64,000 nt of DNA from Renibacterium salmoninarum ATCC 33209. Its GTDB lineage: Bacteria > Actinomycetota > Actinomycetes > Actinomycetales > Micrococcaceae. Positions 50,879-60,347 of the stretch are shown in pieces. The stretch spans positions 2,666,001 through 2,730,000 of the forward strand of contig NC_010168.1 in assembly GCF_000018885.1 (NCBI RefSeq), in the 5' to 3' direction. The notes under the pieces were generated by a model, which made no database searches, was not told where the DNA came from, and saw only the letters and a program-made list of their open reading frames with translations. A program made the translations under genes and the position numbers. How positions within the stretch are numbered: position 1 is the stretch's first letter; every line of letters begins with the position of its first letter.

Positions 50879-51352
50879 TTAGGCGTGCAGGTCCGGTGCT
50901 GGGCCAATAATAGTGATGCCAAATTGACCGGAGAAATCTAAATGCTCCTCGTCACGTCGCTCCTCTTGCGCACCCAGACCAGTGAAGTAGCCCTCAATCC
51001 CACCCGGTGTATTTCCGATCAGCACTTCACTGTTCTCCGTGACGGTATCAAAAGTGTGGGCAACTCCCCTGGGCCCATAAACGACAGCTCCGGGACCGGC
51101 GTCGTGCGTTGTACAAGTCTCCAGACTGTCACCACCCACCCAGAACCTGACTTTTCCGGACAGCACGACCCAGAACTCATCCTCATTGCTATGAACATGC
51201 AGTGGCGGCGCATTGTGCGGTGTCAGCTTGCTACGCATTATGGTCAAGCTGCCACCCGTTTGGGCGGTGCTAATTGACTGTTCAAAACTAGTCGCTTAGT
51301 AATCGTGCATTACCCCGTCACCAGGATTGCTGACAATGACCTCGTTGCTCAT
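50879..51352 (-). pseudogene. Cupin-domain protein gene with a stop at codon 19
   Basis: From ATG 51352 (AAGGAG about 8 nt upstream) the frame reads MSNEVIVSNPGDGVMHDY, then TAA at 51298-51296, and continues in frame ATSFEQSISTAQTGGSLTI into a full cupin domain (LHVHSNEDEFWVVLSGKVRF with metal-type His/Glu residues, and YGPRGVAHTFDT). CAA to TAA would explain the stop. A TTG at 51247 could restart a 122-residue product without the first 35 residues. Substrate unknown. Confidence 0.78.
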
Positions 51353-51453
51353 GAAACCTGCTCCTTCTTTCTTCTTGAAGCCGCTCAGCACAACCTGAGA
51401 CGGGCCTCAGCAATTCCCGCTAAGCCACACCGCACGGCGCTACTTTCGGTTAT

Positions 51454-51961
51454 TCACGCTGGAATCAACAACGCCAGAATGGTGCCCGCGAACATGAACG
51501 GTCCAAAGGGTATTGCCGATTTTGCACTGCCTTTACGGCTCAGGATTAACACGATGCCGGTCAAGCCGCCCAATAAAAAGGTCAGCACAGTGCCATAAAA
51601 AAGATGTCCCCAGCTCAAATAACCTAAATAGGCGCCAAGTACCACCGCGAGCTTCACATCGCCAAGGCCCATCACCACCGGATAAATCAACCGGAGGACC
51701 AAATGCCCGCCGCCAAGCGCCAATGCAGCAAAAATCCTACGGAGTAAGGAGCCGAGATCTGCCGCAGTCCAAGATGCCATCGCCAGTAGCAACATGGCAA
51801 GCAAAATTGACGGGTAGACAATCCGGTTTGGCAGCAATATGGGAGCGTAAATCGATCACGCTAAGCCACACGGCGATCACGAGAAGATACGCACAGGCTA
51901 CGAGTAGCAAGACGACACTCAGTGGAGAGGCGGCTGCGAGTGCCGTGAGTCTGGAGAGCAT
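51454..51961 (-). pseudogene. Prepilin peptidase (A24 family) with a frameshift
   Basis: Membrane aspartate protease that would process type IV-like prepilins (Flp/Tad or competence pili). The N-terminal part from 51961 has a membrane helix and the first catalytic motif VWLSVIDLRSH. The second frame continues LPNRIVYPSILLAMLLLAMA and carries the second catalytic motif VMGLGDVKLAVVLGAYLG. Deleting one base at about 51832-51836 gives SH-ILPNRIVYP, the usual sequence. The gene would encode about 168 residues. No pilin genes are in the window. Confidence 0.82.
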
Positions 51962-52019
51962 GTTCGGATGTTACTGGATTGTTCAGTGCAATGCGGCGGC
52001 TGCGGCGTAAGCTCTGGAT

Positions 52020-52781
52020 ATGTCAGAGGAAAGCAGCCCGATTAGCACAAACTCATTCCGTGCTTTGTACCGTTCATCGCCCTGGCGTTGGCAGAGCTTG
52101 CGCTTCACCTTGCGTTCCGCTGCTGAAAACGCAGAAACCGTCAGCGCCTGGCTACGTCGGCCCCTGGCGCTACGAGTTGAAGCCGCCGACGGTACATTGT
52201 TGCGGAGTACCGCCGGGCTCAACGACTCGAAGGATTCACTGTTCACCTCTGGCTCCCGCAAACCATGGCTATTGCCACCACATCTTGTGACGCCAGTGTA
52301 TGACGAACAGGGCTTGGTGCGTCGGCGCCCAGAGGCCGCCTACGGTGAGCCTGGCTTCGGAATCGAGACTATTTCCGCGGAGCACTTTTCGGCGTGGCTT
52401 GACCCGGTTGAGCTGGCGGGGAAAGCGCCGGTTCCGCTGGACTTTCCGTTCTCTAATATGACCGAGCCAGGCCCAATCGCGCTAGTTCAGCATGAAGGAC
52501 GCCCAGTCTGGGAAAGGGTGTTAAGCCCCAATGCAAGCTACCAACCAACATTTGCACAGGCGCCGATTCTCTTTGCCGTCCGAACCGCGATCCGAATCGA
52601 CCTTGCTACCGGCGTCTGCGTGGCAAGCCAGTCTCTCGACGGCGAAACTACTGGCTCGGGCCATTGGCTGACCATCCTGGCGGTAGACGAATACATGTTG
52701 GATGACCTCTTGACCCAAGATTCTTCGCTGCTGACTGACGTCCGTGATCACATCGAGTGGGAATTACCCCAAGCCCAGTAG
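52020..52781 (+). CDS. Hypothetical protein
   Basis: 253 residues; I do not recognise the family. Mostly hydrophilic with no membrane segment or signal peptide. Features: Ser-rich N-terminus, RWQSLRFTLRSAAENAETVS, several PWLLPPHLVTPVYDEQGLV-like Pro/Val stretches, and a C-terminal part with IRIDLATGVCVASQSLDGE and WLTILAVDEYMLDDLL. Codon use and length look like a real gene, and a long hairpin follows its stop. Convergent with phoH. Probably restricted to related actinobacteria, but I cannot verify that. Confidence 0.7.
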   Translation: MSEESSPISTNSFRALYRSSPWRWQSLRFTLRSAAENAETVSAWLRRPLALRVEAADGTLLRSTAGLNDSKDSLFTSGSRKPWLLPPHLVTPVYDEQGLVRRRPEAAYGEPGFGIETISAEHFSAWLDPVELAGKAPVPLDFPFSNMTEPGPIALVQHEGRPVWERVLSPNASYQPTFAQAPILFAVRTAIRIDLATGVCVASQSLDGETTGSGHWLTILAVDEYMLDDLLTQDSSLLTDVRDHIEWELPQAQ

Positions 52782-52812
52782 CCAGACAGCCCATCTCTCC
52801 GCCTCTCCCTCC

Positions 52813-52875
52813 GCCGAGTGTCGAGTTGTGGCTGGTTTTTCTCGTTCAAATCAGCCACAACTCGACACTCGGCGC
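52813..52875. repeat. Long perfect hairpin between convergent genes (23-bp arms)
   Basis: Arms 52813-52835 and 52853-52875 are exact complements (23 bp), with several further A-T/G-U pairs in the 17-nt interior. Core: GAGTGTCGAGTTGTGGCTG. It lies between the convergent hypothetical gene and phoH and is a likely bidirectional terminator. It shares AGTTGTG with the hairpin after fumC. Confidence 0.82.
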
Positions 52876-52890
52876 GGGAGTAGCAGGGGA

Positions 52891-54315
52891 TTAGATTTCT
52901 GCACCCTCAAGAAGATCGGTAACCAGCGCGGCAATCGGCGAGCGCTCGGAGCGAGTCAACGTGATGTGCCCAAACAGCGGGTGCCCTTTGAGCGTTTCGA
53001 CGACGGCGGCAATACCATCGTGCCGGCCAACCCGGAGATTATCTCGCTGCGCAATGTCGTGCGTCAGCACGATCTTTGAGTTCTGACCGATCCGGCTCAT
53101 CACGGTGAGCAGCACGTTCTTTTCCAAGGACTGCGCTTCGTCGACGATCACAAAAGCGTCGTGCAAGGATCTACCGCGAATGTGCGTCAGCGGAAGCACT
53201 TCGAGCATGCCGCGGTCCATGACTTCTTCGACCACTTCCTGGGAAACCAAAGCCCCCAGGGTGTCAAAGACTGCTTGCGCCCAAGGGCCCATCTTTTCCT
53301 GCTCGCTACCGGGCAGATAACCGAGCTCTTGACCACCAACTGCGAAGAGTGGTCGGAAGACGACGACTTTGCGGTGCTCTCTGCGTTCTAGCACCGCTTC
53401 CAGGCCAGCACACAAAGCCAGCGCAGACTTACCGGTACCGGCTCGACCACCAAGCGAAACAATGCCAACCTCAGGATCCATCAACAAATCAATGGCTAAT
53501 CGTTGTTCTGCCGAACGGCCATGCAAACCGAAGACGTCCCGGTCGCCGCGGACAAGTCGGACTTGCTTATCTGCACCAACCCGCCCTAGAGCTGAGCCTC
53601 GATTGGATAGCAAGATCAGCGCGGTATTAGTTGGCATTTCCGCCGCAGCTGGCACAAAAACCGGTTCGTGACTATAAAGCGCACCAATTTCATCTTCAAG
53701 CACATCGATTTCCGCAACACCGGTCCAGTCAGAATCCTTCACCAGCTCGTTGCGGTATTCCTCGGCGCGCAACCCCATCGCCGAGGCTTTAACGCGCATC
53801 GGCAAATCCTTGGAGACTACCGTGACGTCGTGGCCTTCATTGGAAAGGTTCTTGGCCACCGCAAGAATTCTGGCGTCGTTATCTCCGCTGCGGAATCCAG
53901 CGGGCAACACTTCGGTAGAAATATGGTTGAGCTCAACTCGTAGCGATCCGCCCTCTTCCCCGAGTGGGATCGACTTGTTGAGCCCGTCATGTTCTATCCG
54001 TAGGTCATCCAGCAGGCGCAAAGCTTTCCGCGCAAAGTAACCAAATTCCGGGTCATGCCGTTTACCCTCCAATTCGCTGATCACCACAATCGGCAAAATC
54101 ACCTCGTGTTCGGCGAACCGCAGAATTGCGCGCGGATCGGAAAGCAAAACTGAAGTGTCCAAGACATAAGAACGGCCGGCAGCGATTTGCTTCGCGGTAC
54201 CGGCCTTGCTCGACTTAGTGGTGTTGGCTCGCTTGCTGCGAGTGGTTGTTTGCTTTGCTGCGCTCTTGGTATCTTCCGGAAGACTGCCGGTCAGCGCATT
54301 GTCAGTCAGTGCCAC
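52891..54315 (-). CDS. phoH2: PhoH2-type protein: PIN domain fused to PhoH ATPase
   Basis: 474 residues. A basic, Lys/Thr-rich N-terminus (residues 1-45) precedes a PIN ribonuclease domain (about 48-175) with [32 protein letters not shown] and [12 protein letters not shown] acidic residues. A PhoH ATPase/helicase domain (about 260-474) follows, with Walker [16 protein letters not shown] and Walker [18 protein letters not shown]. PhoH2 proteins are described as RNA helicase plus ribonuclease and belong to a toxin-antitoxin-like class in mycobacteria. I see no small antitoxin-type ORF in the 245 bp upstream. It is downstream of uppS, as in mycobacteria. Confidence 0.9.
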   Translation of the reverse strand: MALTDNALTGSLPEDTKSAAKQTTTRSKRANTTKSSKAGTAKQIAAGRSYVLDTSVLLSDPRAILRFAEHEVILPIVVISELEGKRHDPEFGYFARKALRLLDDLRIEHDGLNKSIPLGEEGGSLRVELNHISTEVLPAGFRSGDNDARILAVAKNLSNEGHDVTVVSKDLPMRVKASAMGLRAEEYRNELVKDSDWTGVAEIDVLEDEIGALYSHEPVFVPAAAEMPTNTALILLSNRGSALGRVGADKQVRLVRGDRDVFGLHGRSAEQRLAIDLLMDPEVGIVSLGGRAGTGKSALALCAGLEAVLERREHRKVVVFRPLFAVGGQELGYLPGSEQEKMGPWAQAVFDTLGALVSQEVVEEVMDRGMLEVLPLTHIRGRSLHDAFVIVDEAQSLEKNVLLTVMSRIGQNSKIVLTHDIAQRDNLRVGRHDGIAAVVETLKGHPLFGHITLTRSERSPIAALVTDLLEGAEI

Positions 54316-54560
54316 GAGACTCCAGACCCTGGGCCGGAACCCGGTTCCTATGGTGCGGCGGTAGGTCCAGGAGACGCGGCGCAGGACCAGTCTCCTTTGT
54401 GTTCAATGCGACGAACTTCGCATTCGATGGCCCTCCCGACCGGTGCTCTGGGCGAGCGCCGATGAGACAAAATCTACGCCTGGAATCCTAGCGCTCCGGT
54501 ACCCAACAGACGGCATGTCGGTTAACTATTTGTGAACAGTGCTTATCTCAAAAACTAAGC

Positions 54561-55328
54561 TCAAAATCCGTAACGCCGGTGCCGGCCCGCGTAGTCGCGA
54601 AGGGCCCGGAGGAAATCGACCTTACGGAACGCCGGCCACAGCACTTCGCAGAAATACATCTCGCTATACGCGCTCTGCCAAAGCAAGAACCCGGACAGCC
54701 GTTGTTCGCCTGAAGTCCGGATGAAAAGATCCGGATCTGGCTGGCCCGAGGTGTACAGGTAACGGGAGATATCCTCGACGTCGAGTTCTTGGGCAAGTTC
54801 GCCAATGTCCTTGCCTTCGGTCACCGCCTCGCGAAGCAGACCGCGCACGGCGTCGACAATTTCTCGACGCCCACCATAGCCGACGGCGAGATTGATGTGC
54901 AGCTTTTCGCTCGCCGGCTTGTGCTGGGTCAGCCGAATCAGCCGCTCAGCTAAGTAATCTGGCAGTAGCTCGGGTGCTCCCATGGCGCTGACGCTAATTG
55001 CTTTATCAGATTCAAGCCGGTCCATCAGTGTCGCAATGATGCCCAGAAGCTCGTCGAGCTCCTCTTTTGATCGATTGACGTTCTCAGTGGACAGCATATA
55101 AATCGTCAGGGTTTTGACGCCGAAGTCTTGGCACCAACCAAGAAATTCATGAATCTTTTCTACGCCGGCCTGATGTCCATGCCCGGTTGTGGCATTGAAC
55201 TGCTTGGCCCAACGTCGATTGCCATCCACCACGATCGCGACGTGCGCCGGAATTTTTTGGCCTTTGAGCGATTTTGCTAACCTGCGCTCGTAAAAGTTGT
55301 ACAGCAGATGCGGCAGCTTCACGGGCAT
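54561..55328 (-). CDS. uppS: Isoprenyl (Z-polyprenyl) diphosphate synthase
   Basis: Makes the polyprenyl diphosphate carrier lipid for cell-wall synthesis from IPP and an allylic diphosphate. 255 residues. Catalytic region HVAIVVDGNRRWAKQFNATT with the Asp that binds Mg/IPP; YMLSTENVNRSKEELDEL; LAVGYGGRREIVDAVRGL; and SGQPDPDLFIRTSGEQRLSGF. The chain length of the product cannot be told from sequence; two such genes are common in actinobacteria. Divergent from the hemolysin III-like gene. Uses IspE-derived precursors. Confidence 0.93.
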   Translation of the reverse strand: MPVKLPHLLYNFYERRLAKSLKGQKIPAHVAIVVDGNRRWAKQFNATTGHGHQAGVEKIHEFLGWCQDFGVKTLTIYMLSTENVNRSKEELDELLGIIATLMDRLESDKAISVSAMGAPELLPDYLAERLIRLTQHKPASEKLHINLAVGYGGRREIVDAVRGLLREAVTEGKDIGELAQELDVEDISRYLYTSGQPDPDLFIRTSGEQRLSGFLLWQSAYSEMYFCEVLWPAFRKVDFLRALRDYAGRHRRYGF

Positions 55329-55476
55329 TGCTGGCTTCCTGCCTTCCTACGATGCGGCAGTGAGCGATCCCTTCGTTCACACGCGCCGACTCTAGATTAC
55401 CCGCCATCAGCGCCAACTCAGCGAACTCAAATGTTACTCCCCAGTAACCTACGAATCCGTAAGCTAGAATTTAGCT

Positions 55477-56172
55477 ATGAGCCGTACCGCCCACGCCCCA
55501 CTAAACGGCAGCACCAACGAGCCCGAAATTGTGCCGGCCCTGGCCAAGCCCAGCTGGCGCGGCTGGATCCATTTGGGCGCAACTCCACTAGCAATCGCGG
55601 CGGGAATCGTCTTGATCTGCGTAGCCCCCACCTTCTGGGGTAAGGTAGCGTCCGCGATATATGCCTTTACTGGAATACTATTATTTGGCGTCAGCGCCAC
55701 ATATCATCGTGGCAATTGGTCACCCAAGGTCAAGGCGGTACTCAAGCGCCTGGACCACACCAACATCATGCTGGTGATTGCTGGCACCTACACCCCTTTG
55801 GCAGGGCTCTTGCTACCAGAGGGGAAAGCCGCACTCCTCCTCTGGTCAATCTGGATTGCCGCGGTAGCTGGCGTAGCCTTCCGGGTGCTTTGGGTGCATG
55901 CACCACGCTGGCTCTATGTGCCCATCTACGTCGCCATGGGCCTAGCCTCATTGTTCTTCATCCCAGATTTCTTCGCCGCCAGTATCCCAGCCGGTATTTT
56001 GATCTGCGTTGGCGGCGCCTTTTACATCGCTGGCGCAGTTTTCTACGGCATCAAGAGACCCAACTTCAGCAAGGCGCATTTCGGTTTTCATGAGTTTTTC
56101 CACACCTTCACCGTGGTTGGCTTTACCTGCCACTTCATTGCGATCATGTTCGCGGTCTTCACTCAGCCCTGA
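55477..56172 (+). CDS. Hemolysin III / TrhA family membrane protein
   Basis: 231 residues, seven predicted membrane helices (PAQR-like fold). Conserved metal-binding residues are visible: ATYHRGNW after TM2, and the C-terminal GFHEFFHTFTVVGFTCHF with three His residues. Despite the name, members are thought to be membrane hydrolases or lipid-homeostasis proteins rather than proven toxins. ATG 55477. It is beside the thioredoxin-domain gene, convergent with a 9-bp gap, as in mycobacteria. Confidence 0.88.
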   Translation: MSRTAHAPLNGSTNEPEIVPALAKPSWRGWIHLGATPLAIAAGIVLICVAPTFWGKVASAIYAFTGILLFGVSATYHRGNWSPKVKAVLKRLDHTNIMLVIAGTYTPLAGLLLPEGKAALLLWSIWIAAVAGVAFRVLWVHAPRWLYVPIYVAMGLASLFFIPDFFAASIPAGILICVGGAFYIAGAVFYGIKRPNFSKAHFGFHEFFHTFTVVGFTCHFIAIMFAVFTQP

Positions 56173-56181
56173 ACCAGCTCG

Positions 56182-58242
56182 TTAGCGGGGAGCCGCCGCT
56201 AATTCAGCGGCAAGCTCGGCAGGCCCCGACGTCGGCCGCTGGCAGACCATCCCTTGGCACAGGTACGCCGCGGCTTCGCCAGCAGGACCAAGGCCACGGC
56301 CACGAAGTAGCGGCACAAGCTCCTCGTCCGCTAACACTGTTCGCCCGGAGGGCGCAATGACCAAGCCGGGCAACGGGATCATTCGAGCAACTTTGAGCAG
56401 CTCGGCAGCGCCTTGTTCGCCAACAACGGCGACTTCCCACGGCTCCGAATCAACGGCGAGCAAGGTTCCCAATACCGCCCCCATAGCACGCGGCACTCGC
56501 TCGGCTAGCGGGCTGAGCTGAGCGAGGATCTTTTCAGTAAGCTCTCGATGCTCGAATGATCCGCTGAGCGCAGCGTAACGAACGAGCACTTCAGCGAATG
56601 CCGCAACACCGCTCGGGGTGGCATTGTCCATTGGATCAGCACCCTGTACGCCGCCCTGGGCCCGAAGTAGTTCGGCAGATACTGGGATGGCATCAATAAC
56701 CCCGTTTGCGCTAACAAACGCTTGGCTGGCCGCGAGCAGGATATCTTCGGCGATTTGGTACCAGCGCGGATCTCCGGTTGCTGAGTAAAGAAGAAAATAT
56801 CCTTCAGCGCACCAGGCGTAATCCTCCAATAGTCCCGGCCGGCTGCCGCCAGTTAGCCGAGTAAGCACCCCGCCCCGCCAGTGTGTCTGCAGCAATGTCT
56901 CAGCTGCCCGGATTACCGCAGCTAGGTAGCGCGGTTCATCAGTTACCGCCCAGGCTTCAACTAGCGAGCCGACTGCCAAGCCATTCCAGCCGGCAACAGC
57001 CTTTTCATCAAGGGCAGGCTGCGGTCGGCTGGCTCGGTTACTCAGCAAGGTGGGCCGAATGGCATCTAAAAATTGCCGATCCAAGCGGCTAAGTTCGCGA
57101 CCAGGGTGCAATGGCGCCTCGGTTTCCCCGATGTTCATCAGGTCCGCTAGTCGCACACCGTCGTCCTGTCCTAACGCCTCGATCAAAGCCGCCTTCGTCC
57201 AGGTATACGCAGCGCCTTCGTGCAACGCGCCAGAGGCACCAGAGATGGAATCCGCATCGAGCGATGAAGCGAAAGCGCCGTCTGCACGCAGCAGCTCAGC
57301 GATCATGAAATCGGCGGTAGCTCGAAGCACCTGCTGGGCTTCTACCGGCGGGTAATCTGCGCCCTGCGGCAACTTCAGCCATTCGGCATAGCGACGCAAA
57401 AGCTGGGCATTGTCGTAAAGCATCTTTTCGTAATGCGGCAACGACCAATCCGCGGTCACTGAATAGCGGGCAAAGCCGCCCGCTAGTTGATCTTGCAACG
57501 AAGAGTTGGCCATCGCAGCTAAGGTCCTTGCCGCCATTGCGCGCGCTTCGGTAGCGGTCAGGCCTTGATCCGCAGTAGCTCTTAGCCGAAACCCTAAAAC
57601 GGGCGATGGCGGAAATTTTGGTGCCCGGCCAAAGCCAGCAAAATCGGGGTCTTCTTGTTCGGCCAGTTTGCGCACCGAACTGTGCAGAAGTTCGACGGCG
57701 TCCAGCTCGTCTGACTTGCCAAGAGCCACCGGGCGGCCAGTCAAGGCAGTAGCTAATTGGCCAGCGGATTCGTAGACTTCCGCTCGGCGCTCTGTCCACA
57801 CCTCATTGACCGCGGCCAAAACTTCACGGAAAGACGGTCTACCGGCTAGCGGCCGGGGCGGGAAATAGGTCCCAGCGTGGAAGGCCTGCCCCTCAGGGGT
57901 CAAGAAAACACTCATCGGCCAGCCGCCTTCGCCGCTCATCGCTTGCGTGGCCGCCATATAGACCGCGTCGACGTCGGGGCGTTCTTCTCGGTCAACCTTG
58001 ACCGAGACAAAGTGCTCATTGAGGTATTCGGCTAATACCGGGTCATCGAAAGATTCGTGTGCCATCACATGACACCAGTGACACGCTGCATAACCAACGG
58101 ACAGGAAAATTGGCACGCCGCTTTGTTGGGCGGCAGCGAAGGCTTCGTCGCCAAAAGGTTGCCAGTGTACGGGGTGATCGGCGTGCTGGCGCAAATAGGC
58201 GGATTCTTCACCCGAAAGCGCGTTAGTGCCGGCGCGAGCCAT
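56182..58242 (-). CDS. DUF255 thioredoxin-domain protein (YyaL/spermatogenesis-20-like)
   Basis: 686 residues. The N-terminal thioredoxin-like domain has the CxxC motif in GYAACHWCHVMAHESF and the VDREERPDVDAVYM region. A long alpha/alpha-barrel-type domain follows (HYEKMLYDNAQLLRRYAEWL, GWNGLAVGSLVEAWAVTDEP), as in the YyaL family. Function unknown. The open frame extends to 58356, but the ATG at 58242 matches the family start NALSGEESAYLRQHADHPVH; it overlaps the end of the next upstream gene by 20 nt. Confidence 0.88.
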   Translation of the reverse strand: MARAGTNALSGEESAYLRQHADHPVHWQPFGDEAFAAAQQSGVPIFLSVGYAACHWCHVMAHESFDDPVLAEYLNEHFVSVKVDREERPDVDAVYMAATQAMSGEGGWPMSVFLTPEGQAFHAGTYFPPRPLAGRPSFREVLAAVNEVWTERRAEVYESAGQLATALTGRPVALGKSDELDAVELLHSSVRKLAEQEDPDFAGFGRAPKFPPSPVLGFRLRATADQGLTATEARAMAARTLAAMANSSLQDQLAGGFARYSVTADWSLPHYEKMLYDNAQLLRRYAEWLKLPQGADYPPVEAQQVLRATADFMIAELLRADGAFASSLDADSISGASGALHEGAAYTWTKAALIEALGQDDGVRLADLMNIGETEAPLHPGRELSRLDRQFLDAIRPTLLSNRASRPQPALDEKAVAGWNGLAVGSLVEAWAVTDEPRYLAAVIRAAETLLQTHWRGGVLTRLTGGSRPGLLEDYAWCAEGYFLLYSATGDPRWYQIAEDILLAASQAFVSANGVIDAIPVSAELLRAQGGVQGADPMDNATPSGVAAFAEVLVRYAALSGSFEHRELTEKILAQLSPLAERVPRAMGAVLGTLLAVDSEPWEVAVVGEQGAAELLKVARMIPLPGLVIAPSGRTVLADEELVPLLRGRGLGPAGEAAAYLCQGMVCQRPTSGPAELAAELAAAPR

Positions 58243-58558
58243 GCTGCGGCTGCTGGTTTTTGGTCTGAGCCTCCGGGTCCGAGGCTGGCTGGCTCGGATC
58301 AGTTGGCGCTCCAGCGTCGAGCTCGGCATCGGTGGGACTGTTGGCCTCAAGATCACCGGCCACCTGGGCGCGGTAACGCACGCGCCGAATCCGCCGCACC
58401 ATATCCACGATCAAAAAGGCCATGATGCCCACCACAAAAAACGTAAAGAGGAAGCCCAGGAAGCCTGGGCTGACCTGATCCGCGCTCAATCCGGGCTTGA
58501 GCGAAGAGGAATCGCTGGAGCTGGAGGTGGCGTCGAGCAGCATGATCAATGGCAGCAT
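58223..58558 (-). CDS. Small single-TM hypothetical protein
   Basis: 111 residues with a short Ser-rich N-terminus, one membrane helix (PGFLGFLFTFFVVGIMAFLIVD, about residues 30-52), a basic stretch RRIRRVRYRAQ and a disordered acidic/Pro/Gln tail. A gene of this kind sits at the same place between the thioredoxin-domain gene and mca in mycobacteria. It overlaps the start of the DUF255 gene by 20 nt. Function unknown. Confidence 0.7.
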   Translation of the reverse strand: MLPLIMLLDATSSSSDSSSLKPGLSADQVSPGFLGFLFTFFVVGIMAFLIVDMVRRIRRVRYRAQVAGDLEANSPTDAELDAGAPTDPSQPASDPEAQTKNQQPQHGSRRH

Positions 58559-58650
58559 CTAGCCATTATCCCGCGTCAGGGCACTAGTTTGGAAATCCAG
58601 CTAGCCGAATCTCGACAACTTTTCGACAAGCGGTAGAAAATAAGCGGGAA

Positions 58651-59556
58651 TCAGCACAGGCCAGCGAATAAATCATGCTCGGGCAATTCGGTCTGCACTC
58701 GCGATTCGATGAGTGAATAGTCCTCCCAAGGCCAGACTTTGCTCTGGAATTCCGTGGAGACTCGGAAGAAGAAGCCTTCCGGGTCCACCTGCGTGGCATG
58801 GGCCTTGAGCGCACGATCGCGCAGATCGAAATACTCGCCGCAATCGACATGGCTCGTGGTCGGGTGTAACTCCGGCGGCATACCGCTGCCGTCTGCAGTA
58901 GATTCCTGCTCTGCGGCAATGAACTGCGCATAGGGTGATTGCAAACCAGCTTCTACCAAAGCAAAGTGCAGCGCCCGGAATCGTTGCTGGTTGAACGCCA
59001 AATCGTAGTAAAGCTTGGACGGCTCCCAGGCCGCACCGGTGCCTGGGTAACGCTCAGGATCTCCGGCGGCGTGAAACGCCTCTACCGCGAGCAAATGCGC
59101 CATGATGTGATCCGGATGACCGTAGCCACCATTTTCGTCGTAACTGACAATTACGTGCGGCCTGAATTCACGTACTAGGCGGATCAAGGGCGCGGCAGCT
59201 TGCTCCAACGGCAGCGTGGCAAAGGCACCAAAAGGTAGCGCCGGCAGCGGGTCGCCTTCAGGTAAGCCCGAATCGACAAAGCCTAGCCACCGGTGTTCTA
59301 CGCCCAGAATCTTTGCAGCCGCAGCCATTTCCAACCGTCGCGCCCCAGCCATATCTCGTGTTGAATGCGCATCGCCCTCCATCGCAGGATTCTGAATACC
59401 GCCGCGCTCTCCACCCGTACAGCTAGCAACCATGACGCGGACGCCTTGGTTGAGATAGCTGGCCATCATTGCGGCGCCCTTACTCGACTCGTCGTCGGGA
59501 TGAGCGTGGACCGCGAGCAACCGCAGACCGGTTTCCGATGCTGCTGTTTCAGCCAT
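58651..59556 (-). CDS. mca: Mycothiol S-conjugate amidase
   Basis: Cleaves mycothiol S-conjugates of electrophiles in detoxification; the substrate is specific to actinobacteria. 301 residues of the LmbE-like zinc deacetylase family. Zn-binding motif AVHAHPDDESSKG near the N-terminus, further TGGERGGIQNP, and the third ligand region GGYGHPDHIMAHLLAVEAF. Length and the SSKG variant favour Mca over MshB. ATG 59556 has AAGGA about 10 nt upstream; ATG 59565 is too close to it. Transcribed away from the DUF4307 gene, as in mycobacteria. Confidence 0.9.
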   Translation of the reverse strand: MAETAASETGLRLLAVHAHPDDESSKGAAMMASYLNQGVRVMVASCTGGERGGIQNPAMEGDAHSTRDMAGARRLEMAAAAKILGVEHRWLGFVDSGLPEGDPLPALPFGAFATLPLEQAAAPLIRLVREFRPHVIVSYDENGGYGHPDHIMAHLLAVEAFHAAGDPERYPGTGAAWEPSKLYYDLAFNQQRFRALHFALVEAGLQSPYAQFIAAEQESTADGSGMPPELHPTTSHVDCGEYFDLRDRALKAHATQVDPEGFFFRVSTEFQSKVWPWEDYSLIESRVQTELPEHDLFAGLC

Positions 59557-59723
59557 GCCAGGCATTTCCTTCACTTCTCTTGGGATTATTGCGAGCCAAC
59601 GTGTGGCCCTCGAAGCGGCGGCCAATGCGGACAGCTGCTCTGCTGCGAACTAGACTGGACATTACCGCCTGCTTGTCCAGGAACCAACTGAATCAATCAC
59701 AGAAGAGGCCCGAGGTATTCCCA

Positions 59724-60143
59724 ATGTCGTCTCCGAACTCGCCGACAGCTGAGAATTTAGCCAACCGTTACGGTCGCACCCGCAACAAACTCAGTCGCCG
59801 GAACAAGATCTGGTTGATCAGTGTGGCTGCAGTGCTGGTGGTGTTATTCGTCAGTTGGCTCACTTTTGGCCGAGGCCCCGGGGCGGACAATAAATTATTG
59901 GGTTACTCAGTTACGGACGCAGCTCAAACGGTTGTCGAGTTTCAGGTCACTAAGCCCACAGAAGCTACCGCTCAGTGCGCTGTTCAAGCCCTAGATAACT
60001 CATTTGCCGTAGTTGGTTGGCAGATAGTCTCAATTCCGGCAGATACTGCAGGTCCGGCAACCTCGAACCAAAAAGTCGCGCTGCGAACCGATTCGTTGGC
60101 TGTCTCGGCAACAATCGACAGCTGCTGGATCGCGAAAAGCTGA
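59724..60143 (+). CDS. DUF4307 family membrane-anchored protein
   Basis: 139 residues: a basic N-terminus (NRYGRTRNKLSRRNKIWL), one membrane helix (ISVAAVLVVLFVSWLTF, about 35-51) and an extracytoplasmic domain with two Cys (AQCAVQALD and DSCWIAK). The frame is open upstream, but ATG 59724 gives the family start. DUF4307 genes lie between mca and greA in actinobacteria, exactly as here. Function unknown. Confidence 0.85.
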   Translation: MSSPNSPTAENLANRYGRTRNKLSRRNKIWLISVAAVLVVLFVSWLTFGRGPGADNKLLGYSVTDAAQTVVEFQVTKPTEATAQCAVQALDNSFAVVGWQIVSIPADTAGPATSNQKVALRTDSLAVSATIDSCWIAKS

Positions 60144-60207
60144 TTGATTTTTTCCCTTGGATCCGTCTCGAATTCAGCGGAGAAGACACGCTGAGGGCGA
60201 ACAGGTC

Positions 60208-60347
60208 TTGGGTTATTCCAACGTCTTGCCTACAATTAATCAATATCTTCTCCCCGCTTAGCGGGCTGTCACGAATCACTGACAGTCACTGCAGGCGGGG
60301 TATTTGCTTGTAGACGCAAGCATCTAGCAACCACGAGGAGGACATCC
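60208..60347 (+). promoter_or_regulatory. greA promoter and structured leader
   Basis: TTGGGT (60208-60213), 17 nt, TACAAT (60231-60236) is a plausible promoter. The leader then holds CCCCGC (60252-60257), which can pair with the nearby GCGGG (60261-60265) or with the distal GCGGGG (60295-60300), and an inner repeat CTGTCA/TGACAG (60266-60271, 60280-60285). The GTG start at 60348 has GAGGAGG nearby. Confidence 0.5.

Noticed and set aside
54316..54560. Antitoxin gene upstream of phoH2
   Set aside because: Overlapping open frames here are short, without ribosome-binding sites or recognisable motif.
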